Assembly (NCBI RefSeq): GCF_040371085.1
Contig: NZ_JAMBMT010000001.1
Span: forward strand, 2,604,001 to 2,668,000
DNA: 64,000 nt
Direction of reading: 5' to 3'
DNA from: Psychrobacter sp. AH5
GTDB lineage: Bacteria; Pseudomonadota; Gammaproteobacteria; Pseudomonadales; Moraxellaceae
Shown here: piece after piece, positions 57,833 through 64,000 of the stretch
Layout of the letters: every line of letters begins with the position of its first letter
Position numbering within the stretch: position 1 is the stretch's first letter
Program-made: the position numbers and the translations under genes
The notes under the pieces: generated by a model
Told to the model about the DNA's origin: nothing
Database searches by the model: none
What the model saw: the letters and a program-made list of their open reading frames with translations, nothing else

Positions 57833-59551
57833 CTACTCTTGTGGACTATTATTATTTAATAAATCCGTTTCATCAGAATTTTCAGCAATTTCTTGTTCGA
57901 CCTTTTCCATCAGCTTGGCATCAGGTCTAGCGTCAAGCACTTCATCGGCATTACGCCCTTGTAGGATATATTTGGCTCGCGCTTTGGCTCGCCTTTTTTC
58001 TTCATCATCGATATTACTCGATTCACTACTATCTACACCAATGGCTTGGTTTGGTTCTTCAACCGTAGTCGGAGTAATGGTCAAATCAGCGGCCTGTTCC
58101 TCTGCTTTTTTGGCTTTGGTTTCTGGTATATATTCAAGCGCTTGCTCTAGCTTGTCATTGAAACGCAGACGATAGATAGGCTCAGGTAGGCTAAAGCCTT
58201 CATTCTCTAGCGCATGTTTGGTCTCACGAATGGCGATACTACGAGCTTTGGCAAAATCTGTCTGCGACTGATTGACCCAGACCTGAAACTCAAGAATGAT
58301 GTTAGAATCGCCAACATTATTGATAACCGCAATAGCTTTTGGTTCATCCAATACAAACTTGAGCTGACAGATAGCGTCTAGACCTACTTTTATGGCAGCC
58401 AAAGGATCATCGTTGGCATCTACACCTAGCTCAAAGGTAAAGCGCCGCTCTGGGTTTTTGGTGTAATTTAAGATAGTGCCTTTGAACACTTCGGCATTGG
58501 GGATACGTAGCTGATTACCATCTAACGTCATCAAAATAGTCGCTCTTGAGGTCAGCCGAACTACGATGCCTTCTTGACCATTAATAGCAATCTGGTCACG
58601 CGCGCGAAAAGGCTGACGAATACTCAGCAGCAATGAGGCAATATAATTCTCGATACTATCTTTTACCGCAAAACCAACGGCGATACCGATGACGCCAGCG
58701 CCGCCAAGCAGCGTTCCTAGTACCGTCTCAGCGCCTATTAAGCTCAAAGCCAATATCAAACCAATAACGATAAAAATAACCTTTACCGTTTGTGATAGTA
58801 GCTCTGCGACAAAAGGATTGGGAGTCAGGCGTTTCCACATGCTTTGGCGTTTGGATAACCAGCTACCAAACCAAGCGACAAAGCCAAAAATAACAATACC
58901 TACAATGAGTAAAGGTAGCGCTTTAATCAGCGTTCTTAGCTGATTTTTTAGCCCTTGATAAACGGTACTGACATTGTCTTGGACATCAAGGGTGCGCTCT
59001 ATCTTATCCTCCACCGTCACCACGTCCGTGATACGGTTAGTTAGGTTGATCGCTTGTTGCGCTTTTTTCTCGTTTGGCGTCTCGCCCGTTAGGCTAACGA
59101 CCCCTTTATTGACACTGACGTTAATCGCTTGCAAACCATCGATTTCAGAAAAAATCCCACTAATCCGCTCGCGAATCTCATTATCTTTTTGCGGCGTTGG
59201 CGTGGTTTCTATTTGGGCATTATTAGTACTCTCACCACTGATAACTGGAGGCGGTTTGACGCTCTCACTTGGTGCGGACTCTGTTACTTTGCTGTCAGTA
59301 TTACTGCCTTCTACGCTAGCGTCTTGTTTAGCATTGGTGGTTAGAGCATCTTCTGGCAAACCTAATGCGCTTGCTGTATCTGCTAAGACTTTTTCAGAGG
59401 TGTTACTAGTAGCCTCACTAGCGGCAAATGCAGGCACGGTGATGAAGAGAGCTAGCAGCAGCACTTGACTAGCTATTAATAGTCGCACAAACCGCTTTGG
59501 TTCATGCAACAGCGGTCTTAAAAGTAGTAAGTCATCAAAAGGAGCAGCCAT
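57833..59551 (-). CDS. MscS-family mechanosensitive channel with BON domain
   Basis: Inner-membrane channel of about 572 residues. After a signal-like N-terminus (LLIASQVLLLALFITVPAFA) and a Ser/Thr-rich linker, a BON domain lies in the periplasmic part (GLQAINVSVNKGVVSLTGET, NRITDVVTVEDKIERTL). Three membrane segments and the MscS core follow (LLGGAGVIGIAVGFAVKDSI, FRARDQIAINGQEGIVVRLT, RIPNAEVFKGTILNYTKNPE). The charged C-terminal tail is rich in Glu, Asp and Lys. BON domains bind phospholipid, suggesting contact with the membrane or peptidoglycan. I start at 59551 (MAAPFDD); the frame reaches 59623 but then overlaps hisA. Confidence 0.85.
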   Translation of the reverse strand: MAAPFDDLLLLRPLLHEPKRFVRLLIASQVLLLALFITVPAFAASEATSNTSEKVLADTASALGLPEDALTTNAKQDASVEGSNTDSKVTESAPSESVKPPPVISGESTNNAQIETTPTPQKDNEIRERISGIFSEIDGLQAINVSVNKGVVSLTGETPNEKKAQQAINLTNRITDVVTVEDKIERTLDVQDNVSTVYQGLKNQLRTLIKALPLLIVGIVIFGFVAWFGSWLSKRQSMWKRLTPNPFVAELLSQTVKVIFIVIGLILALSLIGAETVLGTLLGGAGVIGIAVGFAVKDSIENYIASLLLSIRQPFRARDQIAINGQEGIVVRLTSRATILMTLDGNQLRIPNAEVFKGTILNYTKNPERRFTFELGVDANDDPLAAIKVGLDAICQLKFVLDEPKAIAVINNVGDSNIILEFQVWVNQSQTDFAKARSIAIRETKHALENEGFSLPEPIYRLRFNDKLEQALEYIPETKAKKAEEQAADLTITPTTVEEPNQAIGVDSSESSNIDDEEKRRAKARAKYILQGRNADEVLDARPDAKLMEKVEQEIAENSDETDLLNNNSPQE

Positions 59552-59588
59552 AAGCAGCCTATAGTTTTGTATTAAAAAGCCTGAACGA

Positions 59589-60329
59589 CTATTTGCGGTC
59601 CAAGTAGCGCTGAGCCTCAGCAAAGTCTAAGGAACCCTCGTAAATAGCGCGGCCCGTAATGATGCCTTCTAAGCAATCACCATAAGGCTTTAGTAGCTCG
59701 ATATCTTTCATGTCAGTGACGCCGCCTGAAGCGATAACCGGAATGCCGCCCTCGCGAGCAAGGTTGACGGTTTGCTCGACGTTGACGCCTTGCATCATGC
59801 CATCACGCGCAATGTCGGTATAGACAATAGAAGACACGCCTACATCAGCGAAGCGCTTGGCAAGCTCTGTCGCTTTGGTATCGGTAACATTAGCCCAGCC
59901 ATGAGTGGCAACCAGGCCGTCTTTGGCATCGATACCAACGATGATATGTCCGGCAAACTCGCGGCAAGCTTCGGTGACAAAACTAGGATCTTCCACCGCT
60001 TTTGTGCCGATGATGATATAAGTCAGACCCGCACTAATATACTGCTCGATAGTGTTCATAGTGCGTACACCACCGCCCAATTGAATGGGCAGCTTAGGAT
60101 AAGCTTTGGCAATATCTTCAACGACTTTTTTGTGCACAGGTACGCCGTCAAAAGCACCGTTTAAATCGACTAAATGCAAGCGGCGAGCCCCTTCATTGAC
60201 CCAACGCGCTGCCATAGCGACAGGGTCATCAGAGAAGACCGTATCATCTTCCATACGGCCTTGTTTTAGACGCACACATTTGCCATCTTTTAGGTCAATA
60301 GCTGGGATAATTACAGGCGCAGCACACAT
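59589..60329 (-). CDS. hisA: 1-(5-phosphoribosyl)-5-[(5-phosphoribosylamino)methylideneamino]imidazole-4-carboxamide isomerase
   Basis: Fourth step of histidine synthesis, an Amadori rearrangement, in a TIM barrel of 246 residues. Catalytic Asp8-type motif in [16 protein letters not shown] near residues 10-25 and second Asp in [14 protein letters not shown], with the phosphate sites [14 protein letters not shown] and [16 protein letters not shown]. Other his genes are not adjacent. The gene is followed on the same strand by the MscS gene, with no terminator between them visible. Confidence 0.95.
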   Translation of the reverse strand: MCAAPVIIPAIDLKDGKCVRLKQGRMEDDTVFSDDPVAMAARWVNEGARRLHLVDLNGAFDGVPVHKKVVEDIAKAYPKLPIQLGGGVRTMNTIEQYISAGLTYIIIGTKAVEDPSFVTEACREFAGHIIVGIDAKDGLVATHGWANVTDTKATELAKRFADVGVSSIVYTDIARDGMMQGVNVEQTVNLAREGGIPVIASGGVTDMKDIELLKPYGDCLEGIITGRAIYEGSLDFAEAQRYLDRK

Positions 60330-61079
60330 AAAACACTCCTAATGAAGGTGATATAAAATGAAACAAAGATTCAAAATCTAGCTTACAAGTGTAGCGTTTA
60401 ATAAGTTAAAGAACACAATAGATAAAAGAGTGGGGAGCTTATTTGAGGATAAAAAAACTAAATTATCAGCAAGTAATTGATAACTAGAAGTTTTATGATA
60501 TCAAATCAACCACAATATTAAGTAAATCTTATTACTAACTGGTAATTTTAGGTCAATTTAGCGTATAATCCTAGGTATATTTGTATTTGTTTCTATTCGA
60601 AAATAGCTTGCTATCTATAAATCTATGTGTGACCTGCCAACTTAGTCGACGACCTGTTTACTGAGTCAGTGGTTTAGTTAATGGATTATCGTCAAGCTAT
60701 CATTGAATAACAAAGAACTGGCTCTACTTTTTCAAGATTTTAACAAAACGTATGATAAGCCTATTAAGGTTGAAAGTCTTTTTTATGGCAGTTTGTTATA
60801 AAAAGTGATTTTGACTTAGTAGTCTTAGCATGCACCCTGGTAGCCGGTCGCCACTTTGGTCATTCGAATAAGATATTAACGTGTTGTTAAGGAGTCTAAG
60901 GTCAGCGTTGATACTCTTTATAGTAGTCATGATTTAGCATTAACCACAAAAAGCCTGCCCTCTACTAACTGCTAAGTAGTTAAGATGAGCGCTTTTATTG
61001 GTGATGCTGTTACTCATGCTGCCGTTATGCCATACAGGACGTCTGGTATCGTTTTAGACTATGGACTAAGTTTTCGCTT
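60330..61079. other. 750-bp region between divergent hisA and nqrA
   Basis: Mostly A+T-rich. A good -10 TATAAT lies at 60564-60569 on the plus strand, but its -35 is weak; if used, it gives nqrA a leader of about 500 bases. Near the end, a 32-codon frame (60985-61083) overlaps the nqrA start as ATGA. I saw no rRNA, tRNA, riboswitch or repeat that I could name. Confidence 0.4.
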
Positions 61080-62429
61080 ATGATTACCATCAAAAAAGGT
61101 TTGGATTTGCCCATCACTGGTGAACCCTCTCGCGAGATAACTGAACACCGACCTGCACAAGTAGCTTTAATTGGCTACGACTACGTGGGTATGAAACCCA
61201 CTATGAATGTCAAAGAAGGCGACATAGTAGCTAAAGGTCAACCCGTTTTTGAAGACAAAAAACGGGTTGGCGTGATCTACACTGCCCCTGCTGCTGGTAA
61301 AGTCATCGCTATCAAACGCGGTGAACGTCGGGTGTTTGAGAGTCTAGTGATTGCCGTTGACCCCAATGGTGAAGAAATAGAGTTTGACAGCTATAACTCC
61401 CAGCAACTCGCTGACCTAGACTCTGAAATCGTTGAAAAGCAGCTGTTCGCCTCAGGTGAATGGACCGCTTTTCGTACGCGTCCTTATAGCCGTGCGCCTG
61501 AGCTTGGTGCTCGTCCTCACGCTATCTTTGTCACGGCAATGGATACCAATCCATTAGCTTTTGATCCTATGCTCTTGATCAATGAGCAGCTGCAAGCTTT
61601 CAATGACGGCTTAGCGGTACTGTCGACTTTGAGTCCAAAGACCTTTGTCTGTCATCATGCCGACGCTAATTTGCCAAAGGTTGCTAAGACAGCCAAAGAT
61701 AACGTCACTGAGTATCATAGCTTTGCCGGTAAGCATCCAGCAGGCCTAGCGGGTACGCATATTCACTTTTTGCATCCGCTTAGTCGCGGCGTTAGTGTTT
61801 GGACCATCGGTTATCAAGATGTGATAGCGCTTGGTAAACTATTCACTACTGGCCGTTTATACACTCGCCGTTTGGTGAGTTTGGCAGGCCCTGCGGTCAA
61901 AAATCCACACTTAGTGGCTACCGAGCGCGGCGCTGATCTATTAGCCTTGACTAAAGGTCAGCTAATCGATGGCGATAATCGTATTATCTCAGGCTCAGTG
62001 CTCTCTGGTCGTAAATTGTTTGCCAATGTCTCCTATCTTGGCCGTTTCCATGATCAGGTGAGTGTGCTTGCAGAAGGTTATGAGCGACCCGCTTTTCACT
62101 TCTTTAGTCCGGGTAAAAACCGCTTTTCAAAATTGCCAATCTACATCTCGCAATTTTTTAAGAAAAAATACAACTTTACCACTACTACTAATGGCTCACC
62201 GCGAGCAATGGTGCCAATCGGTATCTACGAAGAGATCATGCCACAAGACTATCTGCCAACGCAGCTATTACGCGCGCTGATTATTGAAGATATGTTGACG
62301 GCTGTTGATTTGGGCGTACTTGAATTAGACGAAGAAGATTTGGCCTTGTGCACCTTTGTCTCTCCCGGTAAATATGAATACAGCGATATTTTGCGTGATA
62401 ATTTAACGCGCATTGAGCTGGAGGGCTAA
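61080..62429 (+). CDS. nqrA: Na+-translocating NADH:quinone reductase subunit A
   Basis: Peripheral subunit of the sodium-pumping respiratory NQR complex, 449 residues, the usual length. It begins [20 protein letters not shown] and has the lipoyl-like segment [36 protein letters not shown] and, later, [14 protein letters not shown] and [20 protein letters not shown]. NqrA binds quinone and is the interface with NqrB. It is the first gene of nqrA-B-C, spaced 5 bases from nqrB. The ribosome site is poor, which may mean translation depends on the overlapping upstream frame. Confidence 0.95.
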   Translation: MITIKKGLDLPITGEPSREITEHRPAQVALIGYDYVGMKPTMNVKEGDIVAKGQPVFEDKKRVGVIYTAPAAGKVIAIKRGERRVFESLVIAVDPNGEEIEFDSYNSQQLADLDSEIVEKQLFASGEWTAFRTRPYSRAPELGARPHAIFVTAMDTNPLAFDPMLLINEQLQAFNDGLAVLSTLSPKTFVCHHADANLPKVAKTAKDNVTEYHSFAGKHPAGLAGTHIHFLHPLSRGVSVWTIGYQDVIALGKLFTTGRLYTRRLVSLAGPAVKNPHLVATERGADLLALTKGQLIDGDNRIISGSVLSGRKLFANVSYLGRFHDQVSVLAEGYERPAFHFFSPGKNRFSKLPIYISQFFKKKYNFTTTTNGSPRAMVPIGIYEEIMPQDYLPTQLLRALIIEDMLTAVDLGVLELDEEDLALCTFVSPGKYEYSDILRDNLTRIELEG

Positions 62430-62434
62430 CCACG

Positions 62435-63670
62435 ATGAAATTTTTACACAATATGTTCGATCGTATGGAGCCGTCCTTCACTAAGGGTGGCAAACACGAG
62501 AAGTATTATGCCATCTTTGAGATGTTCGATACGTTTTTGCGTCAACCAAGCTCAACCACTTTTACCTCCTCGCATGTGCGTGACGGTATCGATCTAAAAC
62601 GTATTATGATCACCGTTTGGTTATGTACTTTTCCAGCGATGTTTTTTGGGATGTATAACGTTGGTCATCAAGCGCTCACCGCTATCTCGCAGTTGGGTCT
62701 AGAGCCTGATGGCTGGCGCACGATTATCACCGGTATGGCAGGCTATGACCCCAATAGCATTTGGGCCAGTTTCGTCTACGGGGCGATGCAGTTTTTACCG
62801 ATATACATTGTCACCTTTGCAGTCGGTATCACTTGTGAGATTATCTTTGCGGTCACTCGTGGTCATGAAGTCAACGAAGGTTTCTTTGTGACCTCGGTAC
62901 TCTACGCGCTAATCATGCCGCCCGATATTCCTTTATGGCAAGTGGCCTTGGGAATTATCTTCGGTGTCGTTGTCGCCAAAGAAGTATTCGGTGGTACGGG
63001 TAAAAACTTCTTGAACCCTGCCTTATCAGGACGAGCGTTCTTGTACTTTGCTTATCCTGCGTATATGTCAGGCGATTCGGTATGGACAGCAGTAGACGGT
63101 TTCTCAGGCGCGACGCCACTTGGCCTAGCTGCTTTAGGGGTTAGTCCAGATCAGTTCGTTGATGTCTATGGCCGCGCGATTACTTGGAGTGATGCTTTTT
63201 TTGGCAACATCCAAGGTAGTGTCGGCGAAGTGTCGACTTTAGCTATTTTGATCGGTGCGGTGTTCTTATTATGGACGCGTATTGCTTCATGGCGCATTAT
63301 GGCCGGTTGTGTCCTTGGCTTGATTGCCACTTCACTGGTCTTCAATATGATTGGCTCAGAGGATAACTTAATGATGGAGATGCCTTTTTATTGGCATCTA
63401 GTGATCGGCGGCTTCGCCTTTGGTGCCGTCTTTATGGCGACTGATCCTGTTTCGGCTGCTCATACTAATAAAGGCCGCTGGGCTTATGGGATCTTGATTG
63501 GTTTTATGACCGTTCTTATCCGTGTCGTCAACCCTGCCTTCCCAGAGGGCATCATGCTTGCCATTTTATTTGCTAACTTATTTGCGCCATTGTTTGACTA
63601 CTTTGTCACGCAAGCCAATATTAAGCGCCAAACCGCACGGAGGGTTCGTTATGTCCAAGCCCAAAAGTAA
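62435..63670 (+). CDS. nqrB: Na+-translocating NADH:quinone reductase subunit B
   Basis: Membrane subunit of NQR carrying sodium movement and a covalently bound FMN, 411 residues, with about ten membrane segments. The Thr of SGATPLG (Thr227) is the expected FMN phosphoester site, and [19 protein letters not shown] and [18 protein letters not shown] are family segments. It ends with [15 protein letters not shown]. The last 20 bases overlap the start of nqrC, so the genes are translationally linked. Confidence 0.96.
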   Translation: MKFLHNMFDRMEPSFTKGGKHEKYYAIFEMFDTFLRQPSSTTFTSSHVRDGIDLKRIMITVWLCTFPAMFFGMYNVGHQALTAISQLGLEPDGWRTIITGMAGYDPNSIWASFVYGAMQFLPIYIVTFAVGITCEIIFAVTRGHEVNEGFFVTSVLYALIMPPDIPLWQVALGIIFGVVVAKEVFGGTGKNFLNPALSGRAFLYFAYPAYMSGDSVWTAVDGFSGATPLGLAALGVSPDQFVDVYGRAITWSDAFFGNIQGSVGEVSTLAILIGAVFLLWTRIASWRIMAGCVLGLIATSLVFNMIGSEDNLMMEMPFYWHLVIGGFAFGAVFMATDPVSAAHTNKGRWAYGILIGFMTVLIRVVNPAFPEGIMLAILFANLFAPLFDYFVTQANIKRQTARRVRYVQAQK

Positions 63671-64000
63671 TAATGCAAAAACCATCAGCGTAGCATTAAC
63701 GTTATGCTTAGTTTGCTCAGTATTGGTCTCCGCCGTAGCGGTAGGCCTAAAACCGGCGCAAGTTGAAAACGCTCGCTTAGATCGTAATAAAAACATCTTA
63801 GTCGCTGCTGGCATGTATGACGCCGAAAAAGATACTGCCACTGATGTTGCCGAACGTTTTAAAGACTTTGATGTCGAAATCGTTGACTTAAGTGCTGGTA
63901 ACTACTTAGATGACAATCAACTCATAGATGTTGGTATTGCCGATCGCAATGAATATGATGCTAGCCAAGCCACCAAAAACCAGGCACTAAGCAATGATTT
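63651..64000 (+). CDS. nqrC: Na+-translocating NADH:quinone reductase subunit C, 5' part
   Basis: The ATG at 63651 lies inside the nqrB end, with GGAGGG ahead as a strong ribosome site. The 116 visible residues have one N-terminal membrane helix ([20 protein letters not shown]) followed by the start of the periplasmic FMN domain ([17 protein letters not shown]). The FMN-binding Thr lies beyond the window. The gene is cut by the window edge. Confidence 0.93.
   Translation, partial: MSKPKSNNAKTISVALTLCLVCSVLVSAVAVGLKPAQVENARLDRNKNILVAAGMYDAEKDTATDVAERFKDFDVEIVDLSAGNYLDDNQLIDVGIADRNEYDASQATKNQALSND

Overview
The window reads as chromosomal DNA of a Psychrobacter-like member of the Moraxellaceae. 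The evidence is a moderately A+T-rich genome, an NQR respiratory complex, a DUF1852/core methionine synthase pair, a Slam/surface-lipoprotein pair, a yqiA-parE neighbourhood, and an rRNA operon with tRNA-Ile and tRNA-Ala in the spacer. This placement comes from gene content and remembered protein families, not from a search.

Region by region: 1-4035 holds the 3' part of glmS, a decayed IS5-type element, meso-diaminopimelate dehydrogenase and tRNA pseudouridine synthase TruC. 4106-8480 holds a HigBA-like toxin-antitoxin pair and then, all on the minus strand, DUF1852 (MesX), a folate-independent core methionine synthase (MesD), a flavin reductase and a TauE/SafE exporter. 8767-11655 has DoxX, a frameshifted amidohydrolase and an EamA transporter. 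11859-17064 is an envelope cluster: a TbpB-like surface lipoprotein, its Slam translocator, a LolC/E permease and a YceI protein. 17526-23494 carries an RND efflux pump with its adaptor and a DAO-type oxidoreductase. 23797-27569 has a very lysine-rich small protein, RecG and a patatin-like lipoprotein. 27758-29583 is a small foreign patch: a G+C-rich CrtI-like oxidoreductase and the tail of a dead SDR gene. 29601-35071 has a DUF11-like secreted protein, ArgA, an FKBP lipoprotein and a multi-repeat mechanosensitive channel.

35189-38864 is the least ordinary stretch. A divergent pair (an unrecognised minus-strand protein plus a plus-strand SDR) appears twice in tandem. In each copy a different member is damaged: the first copy has a full-length unknown protein and an SDR missing its cofactor and catalytic motifs, and the second has a truncated unknown protein and an intact SDR. 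38947-44283 returns to conserved genes (acyltransferase, parE, yqiA, DUF1289, a catalase-family protein).

44373-50380 is a complete minus-strand rRNA operon (16S, tRNA-Ile, tRNA-Ala, 23S, 5S) with three tandem consensus-like promoters, an internal boxA, long RNase III-type stems and a terminator. 50962-57352 runs thrS, infC (AUU start), a TelA-like protein and RNase R. 57448-60329 holds a small membrane-anchored protein, a BON-domain MscS channel and hisA on the minus strand. From 61080 to the window end is nqrA-nqrB-nqrC, with nqrC cut by the edge.

Candidates most worth a second look are the duplicated SDR module, the MesX/MesD/flavin reductase set with an operator-like palindrome in front of it, the Slam pair separated by a terminator-like hairpin, and the foreign oxidoreductase with its decayed flank.
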